DNA of 44,250 nt from a virus, in the IMG/VR virus record IMGVR_UViG_3300030060_003124, positions 315 through 44,564 of that record; one strand, written 5' to 3'. How positions within the stretch are numbered: the first letter of the stretch is position 1; the number at the start of each line of letters is the position of its first letter. The notes under the pieces are model-generated. The model saw only the letters and a program-made list of their open reading frames with translations, did no database searches and was not told where the DNA came from. Below, in pieces: positions 22,774 through 32,118 of this stretch. The translations under genes and the position numbers were made by a program.

Positions 22774-25700
22774 TTTTGTGTTTACCTTTTTGGTGTTTAT
22801 AGTTTTTCTGAATTTCAGCTAATGATAATGCACGATTATAAATTTTTACTTCATCAATAAGTCCGTTCCATTCGCCACCTGTTGCATTAGGAGGGTATTG
22901 AGAGCCAATTTGTATATCTGCTGTTGAGTTATGTATTGATGTTATACTTGCAACTACACTTCCTGTGCTTATTGTTACTGCTACTCCGTCAATATATATT
23001 ACAAATGTTCCAGAGCTAAATGTAAAAGCATAGTGATGCCAATTATCTAAATTAGAAATAGCATTAGTAGTATTAACTTGACTCGTGTTACTACCACTAC
23101 CTGTATCACTTATTGTGCAATACAATGCTCCATTTGAATGAATAAATGCTCTAAATGCTCTTTGATTATTGCTATAATTCCATTGTGATATAAGAAATTC
23201 ATTAACAGTATTATTATCACTATTATTTTTTGCCCAACACTCAAATGTCATTTGACCACTAAAATTAAAATCAGTATCTGGTACAATAATTTGTTCATCA
23301 ACACCATTTAACCTTAACACATTGCTACTTGGATTTTTAAAGTAAAACCCAAGTCCATCTCTGTTTGAGTTAAGTCCTTCTCTAATCGTTATAGAATCTG
23401 GTGAGCCTTGTACTGTGCCATCTTTATCAATTACCGCTCCACTTACAGAAGTAGAATCTCTATTATTACCACTTCTATCTTGTACGCTTGAATTAGTATC
23501 TGCATCGGTTGATGCATGTGGATTAAAAGTATAGTACAATTCTAAATCAGAAGATTGTATTGATGCTATGTTGCCATTCTGCCCTGCATTATAAATGCTT
23601 AACACTTGAGCATCTGTAAGCGATTCACTCCAAAAAGCTATATTAGCTATATCCCCATCAAAAAAACCTGTACTACTTGTTCCCCCTGTAGCAATTCTTA
23701 TATTTTTGTTTGTTGAAAGTGGGTAATGTCCCGCTGAATTTGCATTAACAGTTTGAGGTTGCCCATTGTAGTATATAATATATTTTGAACCATCCCATAC
23801 AAATGCTAAATGTGTCCAAGAATCATTTGGTATTGTCTCACCACCTGTTGGAATCCAAGCTGTTTGTTTAGTAGAACCATCATTATCTGTCAATGTAATT
23901 AGTTCACCTGTAAAACTACTTGTAGCAGAACCAAAAGTAGTGTTGTTATACGACCAATTACCAAAACCTAATAGTGGTTTAGCTGATGATGATGGGGTAA
24001 ATGTATTAGATGGTCTTACCCATAATGATATTGATTTATAATCAACATTAATTGCATTTCTTGTTATTACATCATCAACTCCATCAAAACTTGCAAATTT
24101 ATCTCCACGATTTTTCCATGTAGTTACACCATCGTTTCGATAATATGCTTTTAATGTAGATGCTTTACTATGTGTAGTAGCATCATATGCGACACCATCG
24201 TTGAATAGTTCTTGAACTTGAGAATCAGAAAAATGAGTATTAAATATAGAAAACTCATCTAATAATCCGTCTGATTCCCATGTATTATTTAAAGCTTGAC
24301 CAAGATATTGATATTTAAAATCAGCAGTAGAAGTAAGTGAAGTTGAAGATTTTATTCCATTTCTATAAACACTAAATACTCCGCCTGTTGTTCTTGTTAT
24401 AGTATAAAAAGCAGGTTCATTTATATTAATATTACCTAATCCTGTAAAATTAGTTCCAGAACCACTTATTCTTACATGAACTCTACTTCCATAAGCAGGA
24501 GCAGTATCAATTCTAATTGTATCATCTGTATGATTTTTACCAATCATGTGATGTTCTTGGTCTGCAAAGGGAGTAAATGAAAAAGAAATAGTAAACGCAG
24601 TATTAGCTCCTAAAGTTTGCTCTGTTAAAGAAACATAATTATTTTTGTTTCTATAAAATATTGCTTTCTGATTATATCTCATCAATGGTACTTGTGGAAC
24701 TACAGGTTCATTTACAGCAGTCTCAAATCCAGATGAAGATATTCCTACTTCTTTAAGAGATACTGTATCAAAACCAAAATAACTACTATCATTTGCAGTT
24801 CCTGTGTGTCGCAACATTAATAAGACAGAAGTGCATCCAGATGGGGTTGTAAAAGTATTTGTTTGCTGTACCCAACTACTTGAAGAGATTGCAGAAGATA
24901 CATTAACAAAAGTTTGTATATATGCAGAATTACTTATATCATATATTGCGTATTTAGGAATGTCATTTGATGAATTAACATCTTTATGATAAAAAGAAAA
25001 ATAATATTGCTTATTTGCTTCAACAGTTTCAGTTGCCTGTGCATACGGATTATTAGTACTTCCTGTTAAAACTTTTAAATAATTACCACTTTGTCCGCCA
25101 CTTTCTGAACTTAAAGTAGACCCTGCCATACCAGTCCATCCTGTAGTATTAGAATCAAAAGTACCATTAGTAACTAACTCATCCCCAAAGAAATTTGTAG
25201 TAGCGTGGTTGCCCATGAGGACTTCTTTGACTTCTATATCAGTAATATAAACAGTATTATCTAATTTAATTTGTTGAAATCTTATTAACGCAGTAGTTGC
25301 AGTTCCTGCTGTAAAATACATTTTATAAGATTTATTTGTAGTAGTAAAAGCATCACTAAATACACTAAAACTACTACCATTATTTATATCTGCATATGCT
25401 CCAGATAATCCACCAGAATAAAAAGCATTAAATGTAACACAATATGTCTTACCTACAGTTAAATCTTTAGTAGTTAGTTGATTTTCACCAGAAAAAGTAC
25501 CACCTCTAAAATATATATATGCACCATTAGAAGAAACAGAAACGCCAGATGCAGTAGTTGGTGCAACAATAGAAATTCCACCTGTAATAGTATTAACAGT
25601 CATATTAGCATAAGCGTTCCAATTATCTGCTGTAACTGCTCTTGCAAAATCACTACCCAACCCCTTCTCACTATGATCATATACTATTGATTGTGGACTT

Positions 25701-26362
25701 TCTGGGTTACCCTCAATCATAGGATACCAAGCTACAAGGTTATCTTGTACTGCACTTGGTGTGTTTTCTGGTTTTAAATAAAGTTCAGTTACTTGTGCTT
25801 CTGTAAGTTCTGTGTTAAACACTTTTACATCTGTTATTTTTCCGTTAAATCTGTATGCTAAATTCCAATAATTACCAATAGTTGTATGTAATCCATTAAA
25901 ATCAAGTGTACTTGGAAATGAACCACCTGCTGTGCCAACTGCTTCTCCATCTAAATATATTTTTGAATTAGCTTCTGATGAACCATATATACAAACAATA
26001 TGATGCCAATTTGATGTATCTGTAAATGATACTTTTCTATGCCAACCATTGCCATTAAGAAGAAAGTAAATTTCATTATTATTATCTTTTTGAAAACTAA
26101 ATTCTCCTGCTCCTCCGTTATTTCCTATTTGAAATAAACCACCATCTATAGTTCCATCATTTTTAAACCATAAAGATGCAGTCAATCCAGTATCTTTACT
26201 ATATCCATTTCCAAGTTGATTACCAAGTCCTGTACCACAAGTAAGGTAATCAGTAACTCCATCAAATACTAATGCTCTGCCACCAAAGACATCTGCGTGA
26301 TCTGCAATGTTAGCAGTAAGTTTAGGAGAGTTTGCGTATCCAGAATTAATTGTCGTAGCCAT
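22766..26362 (-). CDS. Multi-LamG tail fibre / receptor-binding protein (1198 aa)
   Basis: At least four LamG/concanavalin-like modules are recognisable by the pattern F(D/N)GxxDxI ... FTxxxWxK ... WxHxxxxxDG: about residues 30-190, 570-730, 750-930 and 1015-1185. Between the first two are carbohydrate-binding-like modules starting NGTFDSNTTGW (about 395-540). LamG domains bind glycans, so this is probably the host-recognition fibre. The start overlaps the end of the paralogous gene (TAATG at 26362), suggesting tandem duplication. No chaperone-type auto-cleavage motif was seen. Confidence 0.75.
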   Translation of the reverse strand: MATTINSGYANSPKLTANIADHADVFGGRALVFDGVTDYLTCGTGLGNQLGNGYSKDTGLTASLWFKNDGTIDGGLFQIGNNGGAGEFSFQKDNNNEIYFLLNGNGWHRKVSFTDTSNWHHIVCIYGSSEANSKIYLDGEAVGTAGGSFPSTLDFNGLHTTIGNYWNLAYRFNGKITDVKVFNTELTEAQVTELYLKPENTPSAVQDNLVAWYPMIEGNPESPQSIVYDHSEKGLGSDFARAVTADNWNAYANMTVNTITGGISIVAPTTASGVSVSSNGAYIYFRGGTFSGENQLTTKDLTVGKTYCVTFNAFYSGGLSGAYADINNGSSFSVFSDAFTTTNKSYKMYFTAGTATTALIRFQQIKLDNTVYITDIEVKEVLMGNHATTNFFGDELVTNGTFDSNTTGWTGMAGSTLSSESGGQSGNYLKVLTGSTNNPYAQATETVEANKQYYFSFYHKDVNSSNDIPKYAIYDISNSAYIQTFVNVSSAISSSSWVQQTNTFTTPSGCTSVLLMLRHTGTANDSSYFGFDTVSLKEVGISSSGFETAVNEPVVPQVPLMRYNQKAIFYRNKNNYVSLTEQTLGANTAFTISFSFTPFADQEHHMIGKNHTDDTIRIDTAPAYGSRVHVRISGSGTNFTGLGNININEPAFYTITRTTGGVFSVYRNGIKSSTSLTSTADFKYQYLGQALNNTWESDGLLDEFSIFNTHFSDSQVQELFNDGVAYDATTHSKASTLKAYYRNDGVTTWKNRGDKFASFDGVDDVITRNAINVDYKSISLWVRPSNTFTPSSSAKPLLGFGNWSYNNTTFGSATSSFTGELITLTDNDGSTKQTAWIPTGGETIPNDSWTHLAFVWDGSKYIIYYNGQPQTVNANSAGHYPLSTNKNIRIATGGTSSTGFFDGDIANIAFWSESLTDAQVLSIYNAGQNGNIASIQSSDLELYYTFNPHASTDADTNSSVQDRSGNNRDSTSVSGAVIDKDGTVQGSPDSITIREGLNSNRDGLGFYFKNPSSNVLRLNGVDEQIIVPDTDFNFSGQMTFECWAKNNSDNNTVNEFLISQWNYSNNQRAFRAFIHSNGALYCTISDTGSGSNTSQVNTTNAISNLDNWHHYAFTFSSGTFVIYIDGVAVTISTGSVVASITSIHNSTADIQIGSQYPPNATGGEWNGLIDEVKIYNRALSLAEIQKNYKHQKGKHKND

Positions 26363-29127
26363 TATTTAAGCACTCCTGTGTTTGATGTTACTTTTTTGAC
26401 TGAAATATTATCAAATTCAATAGTAATGTTATTTGCATAAGCAAATAATGCAATATCATCAGTATTACCATCTGCTAACATATAAGCAGTAAAATTTTCT
26501 CCATCCCAATCTAATGACGCATCTGTTCCAAACATCTCTTGTATTCTTAAAGTTCCAGAACTAATACTTCCACTTGTTATTTTTGCATAACCTGTAACTT
26601 TAACAAGCCCTGTAATTCCACTTAATGGATTATTAGTAGTATGTATTCCAACATTTACATCACTACCACTATATGTAACTACTGCTTTACCATCACTATG
26701 TGATATAGTTGGTGCAGAACTTAAAAAAGTATTATTCCAACCTGTAGTATTAGAATCAAAACTGCCATTAGTAATTAACTCACTGCCTAATGTCTCGCCT
26801 GTAGTTACATCATTTGTAACACCATTTGCTGAACTATCTCCATCGAGTGGATAGTACGCAACGATGTCGTTAAATACTTCTTTGACTGAAAGATTTGTTA
26901 AGTAAGCTATACTACCAGATGCGTGATTATTAGTTCTAATTGAACCGTCTGTTGCATGTTGAGCGACTATATAACGAGTGTATGTAGTATTAGTTGTTGT
27001 TAAATTAATTAATTGGTTAGCTGAACCATCTCTTATTCTTAATTCTATTGTAGTAACTCCATTATGAAACGCATCAACTTGTACTTTATATAACTTACCA
27101 ACAGTTAAGTCTGTGCTTAATATGCCACTATCACGAAAATAACCAATATCAGAAAAACCACTATCATCTGCAACAGATACACCATCTGTAATGTTAGTTA
27201 TAGTTGAGCTATTACTATTATCAAACCACCCAGAAGATGTGTTATTATCTACTAATTCACTACCCAATGTACTCTTTACATCAGCAGGAATCTTTGAGTA
27301 TGAAGTAGATTCAAGGACAGATTGTATTTGTGCTTGAGTTAATGCACCTCGCCAAATTCCTACTTGGCTAATAAGACCATCAAAATATTGAGATGGATTA
27401 TGGTCTGCTCCAATTTGAAAAATATCATTTTCTAACAATAATGGTGATGCAGTTCCTCCTGTTAAAGACAAACTAACACCATTTAAATAAATAGCACTAT
27501 TAGCAGTAGTGGTATTACCTCCACTATATGTTATAGCAAAATGTTGCCATTCATTTGCTTGTATTACGCTTGAGTCATGTAGTACATCTGAACCCCAAAA
27601 AGCAAAATATGGTTTACCAGCATTAAAATATAAAGCTACTCGTTTTGCTGAATCAGTAGTATCATCATCTCCAAAAACTACAACTGTATTACCACCAGTA
27701 ATAGTATCTGGTTTTATCCACGCAGTAATTGTAAAACTTGCATCGCCTGTAATAGACAATGGAGAAAAACTAATACGGTCACTTGAACCATTAAAACTCG
27801 CACTACCATTCCCAATATTATCAGCTTGTCCTTCTTTAGCTACATCAACTGCTCTTGGAAGAACTGGAGCATTATTTGCATATACTGATGTGGTAGTTGT
27901 TGCTCCTATACTTGCACCATATCCAGATGCTTTAAATAGTTTTACTGATGATATAATTGCAGTTTTAGTGTCATTTATATTGGTTATTTTTAAAAAAAAT
28001 CCTGTAGCACTACTATCAGATTTAAACTTTAAAGAAACTTTTTTAGGCGAGGAGTTTGTACCTTGAGAGGCAACAGAATAGATATTACCATAAGATATAC
28101 CGCCTAACGCACTTTTGTCAATTCTAATCTGAACAGTATCATTATCTGTACCACCCGCTAATGCAATTTCAAATATATACTCTGTACTTACTTCCAAAGT
28201 AACTGAACTTATTGTAGCTGAACCTGTACCTCCGCTACCTGTAATAACTAAATTCTTATCAGCATTATAACTTAATACACCATTATCAGCAGAACTAAAA
28301 TTAGAAATACCAGTTTCAAATTCTCCATCTGGTATAAGATTATCACTAATTGACGATGCTTTGTTTTCAATTATTTTTGCAATAGTATAACCAGATGTAA
28401 TAGCATCAGATACATTAGTAGTCTTACCTAAAAATATATCGTCTAATGCCCACCAACTAACTAAACTTGTTTTTTCTACACCCTTTAGTTGGCTATAGGA
28501 TTTGTTTTGTATGGATTGGATTTCTTCTGAAGATAGTTCTCTTGACCAAATAGCGATATTTGCCATAGAACCATTAAAATAATTTGAATTATTAGCACTA
28601 TATTTACCAATATATAAATCAGTACCATCAACTTCACCTAATGCTTGAGTTCCTGTTCCAATCGAACTTCCATCAATATAAGATGTAATTGTGTCTGTGC
28701 CATCCCAAGTAAATGCAAAATGATGCCAATTACCATCATTGTAATCAACTGTATTAGTTACAAAAGCGGCATTTCCACCATCTGCTATATAACCAAGGTA
28801 ATTAGTTCCACTTGCATCAAGAACTACTGCAAATCCCTCTGTTGTGCTACCACCACCTCTATTATCAAGTAAATACATATTTCCAGATGAAGTTGTTTTA
28901 AACCATAATGCCACACTAAACGCTTGTCCATCAGCAAATCCTAAATCACTATTATTACCTACTAAGATATAATCATCACTACCATCAAACGATGTTGAAC
29001 CTTCTGATGGGAACTTTAGCGTGTCTGACTTATTAGATTTAAAGTCGAGATATAGTTTAAGGTTGTCCTTAACAAAGGTTAAAAGGGATGCACCACCTTT
29101 TGCTAGACTGCTGCCTAATCCTAGCAT
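26362..29127 (-). CDS. LamG-containing tail fibre paralogue (921 aa)
   Basis: LamG-like modules at about residues 40-200 (FDGSDDYILVGN ... WHHFAFTWDGTDTITSY) and 440-610 (FNGSSDRISFSPL ... WQHFAITYSG), with carbohydrate-binding-like modules around 260-390, 625-745 and 790-920 (TNGSFDSNTTGWNN). It is related to the next gene over matching modules, including a near-identical stretch at DNA level (25140-25160 and 26741-26761). Both genes are in one operon. Probably a second receptor-binding or fibre subunit. Confidence 0.7.
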   Translation of the reverse strand: MLGLGSSLAKGGASLLTFVKDNLKLYLDFKSNKSDTLKFPSEGSTSFDGSDDYILVGNNSDLGFADGQAFSVALWFKTTSSGNMYLLDNRGGGSTTEGFAVVLDASGTNYLGYIADGGNAAFVTNTVDYNDGNWHHFAFTWDGTDTITSYIDGSSIGTGTQALGEVDGTDLYIGKYSANNSNYFNGSMANIAIWSRELSSEEIQSIQNKSYSQLKGVEKTSLVSWWALDDIFLGKTTNVSDAITSGYTIAKIIENKASSISDNLIPDGEFETGISNFSSADNGVLSYNADKNLVITGSGGTGSATISSVTLEVSTEYIFEIALAGGTDNDTVQIRIDKSALGGISYGNIYSVASQGTNSSPKKVSLKFKSDSSATGFFLKITNINDTKTAIISSVKLFKASGYGASIGATTTTSVYANNAPVLPRAVDVAKEGQADNIGNGSASFNGSSDRISFSPLSITGDASFTITAWIKPDTITGGNTVVVFGDDDTTDSAKRVALYFNAGKPYFAFWGSDVLHDSSVIQANEWQHFAITYSGGNTTTANSAIYLNGVSLSLTGGTASPLLLENDIFQIGADHNPSQYFDGLISQVGIWRGALTQAQIQSVLESTSYSKIPADVKSTLGSELVDNNTSSGWFDNSNSSTITNITDGVSVADDSGFSDIGYFRDSGILSTDLTVGKLYKVQVDAFHNGVTTIELRIRDGSANQLINLTTTNTTYTRYIVAQHATDGSIRTNNHASGSIAYLTNLSVKEVFNDIVAYYPLDGDSSANGVTNDVTTGETLGSELITNGSFDSNTTGWNNTFLSSAPTISHSDGKAVVTYSGSDVNVGIHTTNNPLSGITGLVKVTGYAKITSGSISSGTLRIQEMFGTDASLDWDGENFTAYMLADGNTDDIALFAYANNITIEFDNISVKKVTSNTGVLK
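26741..26761 (-). repeat. Repeated DNA segment shared by the two LamG fibre genes
   Basis: A 21-bp identical stretch occurs here and at 25140-25160, within the region coding for SNTTGW in both fibre genes; similarity continues with a few mismatches on both sides for about 45 bp. It supports recent duplication or recombination between the two genes. Confidence 0.6.
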
Positions 29128-29130
29128 AAT

Positions 29131-29430
29131 CTAGCCTAAGTATGCTACTACTGATCCACTTGATAATGTAAATGCAGACCAACGACCAAAAATTGTAACT
29201 CCTTGTGGAAATGTAACACTTGCTGTGCTATCTCCATTGTTGTTAGAGTTTCCTATATATAGATTAGTACCACTTTCAGGTGTAAGAACGCTAAATACAC
29301 TATCTTCTAAAAATGTAATAGCTACTATTTCTTTACCAGATACAGCAGTATTTCCTGTTTCTAATATAGAACCTGCTTGTCCTAATCCAATATTGTTTGA
29401 TTCATTTACTGAGTATTTATGTAATGCCAT
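29131..29430 (-). CDS. Small beta-rich structural protein (99 aa)
   Basis: A compact beta-rich protein with a FPQGVTIFGRWSAFTLSSGS type end. I recall this pattern in uncharacterised phage structural proteins near head-tail genes. It sits between the adaptor (29486-29914) and the first fibre gene. Possible roles are a decoration protein or fibre-base protein. No enzyme motif seen. Confidence 0.55.
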   Translation of the reverse strand: MALHKYSVNESNNIGLGQAGSILETGNTAVSGKEIVAITFLEDSVFSVLTPESGTNLYIGNSNNNGDSTASVTFPQGVTIFGRWSAFTLSSGSVVAYLG

Positions 29431-29485
29431 CTTGTTTCTCCTTACTATGACTTACCGAGCTTGGCTATTCTCATGGTCATATTGG

Positions 29486-29914
29486 TTATAATAAAAACCC
29501 ATCGCTGGGTATAATAACGTAGCTAGTAGCAGAACCAAGCTTACCTTGATTATCTGTTCCTTTTGCTTTAGCTACTAAATCTTCATATTTAGTTCTCCAC
29601 AATTGAGCAAACCCAAGTATTTCTGGGTCTTCATCAGCACTAGCTTTTATTTCAAATAATTTTGCAATAGTATAATACGCTAATGCTTTGTGATATATTT
29701 TATCAAAATTAGGACTATCATCATTTCTTAATGTAGTAGTACCACTTCCTGAACTAGCTTCAAAATCCCAATCATTTCTAGAAACATATAAACGTATTTC
29801 TTTTACTTCAGTAGGACTTGTAAATGAAGTAGTTCCTGACGTGCTTGCTTTTACAATTCCTATTTGATTGCGTTCAATCCACCAATTGTGATTTTGTGCA
29901 TTAGTTCTAGCCAT
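29486..29914 (-). CDS. Tail adaptor / structural protein (142 aa)
   Basis: A beta-rich N-terminal part (WWIERNQIGIVKAST) then a helical acidic middle (KALAYYTIAKLFEIKASADE) and beta-like end. Location directly after the 96-aa connector, and a TAATG overlap with it (29914), fit a podovirus head-tail adaptor. Family not recognised with certainty. Confidence 0.55.
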   Translation of the reverse strand: MARTNAQNHNWWIERNQIGIVKASTSGTTSFTSPTEVKEIRLYVSRNDWDFEASSGSGTTTLRNDDSPNFDKIYHKALAYYTIAKLFEIKASADEDPEILGFAQLWRTKYEDLVAKAKGTDNQGKLGSATSYVIIPSDGFLL

Positions 29915-30204
29915 TATGTTATATCCACTTCATCTGGAAATGTAATTAAACGTTGAATAGTATAATTATCATAATCTACTTTATTTACTTCTACTATATG
30001 TCTTTGAGCAGAGCCATCGCCATCTAAATCATTTAAATCATAATAACGTTGGTCTATTACAGTATTAAATGTTTCTACACCTTTTAATATTTTAGTTCTA
30101 CTAGTAAAATCTCTAGATGCTTCTGTTAAATGTAATGCTATATCAGCATCAGATTCATTAGGAAATACTTTTTTTATATATGTTTTTAATTCTGTATGTG
30201 TCAT
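29914..30204 (-). CDS. Head-tail connector-like protein (96 aa)
   Basis: Helical start (MTHTELKTYIKKVFPNESDA) then YYDLNDLDGDGSAQRHIVEV, which resembles small head-tail connector or gp6-like adaptor proteins. Length and position (after capsid and decoration genes, before adaptor) agree. Its stop and the next start overlap as TAATG. Confidence 0.55.
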   Translation of the reverse strand: MTHTELKTYIKKVFPNESDADIALHLTEASRDFTSRTKILKGVETFNTVIDQRYYDLNDLDGDGSAQRHIVEVNKVDYDNYTIQRLITFPDEVDIT

Positions 30205-30213
30205 AATTAATTA

Positions 30214-30315
30214 TTATTTTTTATAACTTTTTTTGCTCATTTTTTTCTTTTTCATTTTTTTCTTTTTTGGTGGTCTTCCTCTTTTAGACCCATAAGTACC
30301 CATACCTTTTGGCAT
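30214..30315 (-). CDS. Micro-protein with AT-hook-like core (33 aa)
   Basis: MPKGMGTYGSKRGRPPKKKK followed by Lys/Met repeats. The KRGRPP core resembles an AT-hook, which binds the AT-rich minor groove, fitting this AT-rich genome. AAAGGAG lies just upstream of the ATG. Lys-rich micro-proteins of this kind occur near phage capsid genes and could be packaged with DNA. Role inferred only. Confidence 0.6.
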   Translation of the reverse strand: MPKGMGTYGSKRGRPPKKKKMKKKKMSKKSYKK

Positions 30316-30336
30316 ATTTTTCTCCTTTCATAAGAG

Positions 30337-30355
30337 GAGGGGCATAAAGCCCCTC
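30337..30355 (-). terminator. GC-rich hairpin after capsid decoration gene
   Basis: GAGGGGC (30337-30343) pairs perfectly with GCCCCTC (30349-30355) around a 5-nt loop, just downstream of the decoration gene (stop near 30371). The T-run after it is weak, so read-through into the adaptor genes is likely; it may fix the ratio of capsid to tail mRNA. Confidence 0.6.
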
Positions 30356-30370
30356 ACTCTTTATTTTGTA

Positions 30371-30769
30371 TTAACCACCGCTTACTATATGAGCATCATC
30401 TGTACATACTCCATGTACATAATATTTTGCTCCATCGCAAACAATGTATATTTGGTCACCAACTGTTGCTGCACCTGACGCAAATTGTACTACATCAGCA
30501 CCATCAATATTTGTACCATTTTCAGCAACACTAACTCCAAACATTATATCAGTTGGATTGCAGTAAATGCTAAAAGCATTTGAAGCTGCAGTCCCTAAGA
30601 TAAAATGTCCTTCCCATCCTTTAGCACTACTTGCCGAAGGCAAAGTAATGCTAACAGCAGAAGATTGAGAACAAATAAATGTTTTTCCGCTATCTGCTAA
30701 AGATAAGGTTTGGGTTGCATCAAGTGTCTTAATACCTGCACTTGAACCACCTAGATAAGGTCTAGCCAT
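30371..30769 (-). CDS. Capsid decoration / head-fibre-like protein (132 aa)
   Basis: Beta-rich protein: MARPYLGGSSAGIKTLDATQ, SAVSITLPSAS, NAFSIYCNPTD and a Gly-rich end. Sits directly after the major capsid gene and before a strong hairpin, the usual place for a small head-decoration or accessory protein. No enzyme motif. Confidence 0.6.
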   Translation of the reverse strand: MARPYLGGSSAGIKTLDATQTLSLADSGKTFICSQSSAVSITLPSASSAKGWEGHFILGTAASNAFSIYCNPTDIMFGVSVAENGTNIDGADVVQFASGAATVGDQIYIVCDGAKYYVHGVCTDDAHIVSGG

Positions 30770-30780
30770 AATAAGCCTCC

Positions 30781-32100
30781 TTAATCTGTGATTTTAAACA
30801 GAGAATGACTCTCAATTAACTGTATACCAAGTCCTTCATCAGACATATACTGATCTTTAACACCATCAAAAGCATTGTCAGTTTTAATATTAGCCTGATA
30901 CATTGCTGGTCTATACTGTGCATGAAATAGATTCTCATCAGAAACTACAACCATGTATTTATTGTACTGATTGCGCAATGCTGGAGTTGGAATTAACTGT
31001 AACATACCATGAGGTGTTTCCAATACTCTGTAATTAAATCCTAGTGAATCTCTTTTCATATCACCAAGATTTACAGTCCAACCAGAATTACCAGATAGTC
31101 CAGAACTACCAGCCATTTTAGACCAATATCCTAAAGCACCAGCACCTACAAAAGCACGTTTAACACCTATTTCTGGTACATACTGGAATACTTTTTCCAT
31201 ATCATCTACAAAGTCACCATAAGAATAACTTGCTTCAGATACAGTAAAAATATTTTGATAGTCTTCAGAAGCACTAGAAGAACCATACTTTTCTAATGCA
31301 GATATAATTCCATATGTACTTCTAATTAAATTACCAGCTGCATCAGTTCTTCCACCATCTGCAAATGAATCACTAGAAGAACCGTCTTGTAAATCAAGAC
31401 CTGTTCCACCTACTCTCTTACCAAATAAGAAAGCTTTTTCTTTTTGCATTTTATGTTCTTGAGCTTTTTGTTTGCGTAGTCTTGCTAATTCAGATGATTC
31501 TCCTTTTAATACTGCTGCTTGTAACGTACCTGTTACTTGTAAAGCAGTTTTAAAAATTTGAGTACTATTCCAAACTACTGATAATTCATCAGCCCATGAA
31601 TCTGGTGCAGAACTACCTTCACCATGTGCATTACCAATAACACAAAAATAATCATCAGTTGCTATGTCAATAGCATCATCAGTCATATTTTTAACTTTAA
31701 TAGTATCACTATCTACTATACTACTAATTACAACTACACCACGATTAGTAGTTCTAGTTGAATCGTATACTTCACAAATTAATCCAAGATAAGATGAATC
31801 TGCAGATGCTGATAAATTATAAATATTATCAATATCAATATTATCAGATTCAGAATTTCCTGCTGCAAGTGAAGATGGATTACTATTAGCTTGAAATTCT
31901 TGCTTTATCCAAGGATTCCTATGTTCAAACATTTTAAAAACAGGGTCTGGTACTGAACGTAACTCCTGATTACTAACCATTGTAGTAAAGGGAGCAACAT
32001 CAGTCCATAGTTCTTTAGTAACTTGTGGGTCTACATAAAAATCTCGTCTTTCATTATATAGAACACCACTAGCACCAAGTTTCTTTTCAGTTGCCGCCAT
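30781..32100 (-). CDS. Major capsid protein (439 aa)
   Basis: Length (439 aa), position after the scaffold and the N-terminal part (NERRDFYVDPQVTKELWTDV, APFTTMVSNQELRSVP) fit a podovirus HK97-fold major capsid protein. The middle contains the extended loop region (about 100-180) and the C-terminus repeats short beta segments. Inferred: assembles into the icosahedral head on the scaffold from 32119-33018. The exact subfamily is not identified. Confidence 0.75.
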   Translation of the reverse strand: MAATEKKLGASGVLYNERRDFYVDPQVTKELWTDVAPFTTMVSNQELRSVPDPVFKMFEHRNPWIKQEFQANSNPSSLAAGNSESDNIDIDNIYNLSASADSSYLGLICEVYDSTRTTNRGVVVISSIVDSDTIKVKNMTDDAIDIATDDYFCVIGNAHGEGSSAPDSWADELSVVWNSTQIFKTALQVTGTLQAAVLKGESSELARLRKQKAQEHKMQKEKAFLFGKRVGGTGLDLQDGSSSDSFADGGRTDAAGNLIRSTYGIISALEKYGSSSASEDYQNIFTVSEASYSYGDFVDDMEKVFQYVPEIGVKRAFVGAGALGYWSKMAGSSGLSGNSGWTVNLGDMKRDSLGFNYRVLETPHGMLQLIPTPALRNQYNKYMVVVSDENLFHAQYRPAMYQANIKTDNAFDGVKDQYMSDEGLGIQLIESHSLFKITD

Positions 32101-32118
32101 TGCGTAACTCCTTTTTTA

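Noticed and set aside
25140-26761. CRISPR-like repeat in fibre genes
   Set aside because: Only two imperfect copies inside coding sequence, no regular spacers; explained by duplicated fibre modules.
27509-28066. 185-codon plus-strand frame inside the LamG fibre
   Set aside because: Antisense shadow of a clearly coding frame; residues show no domain pattern.
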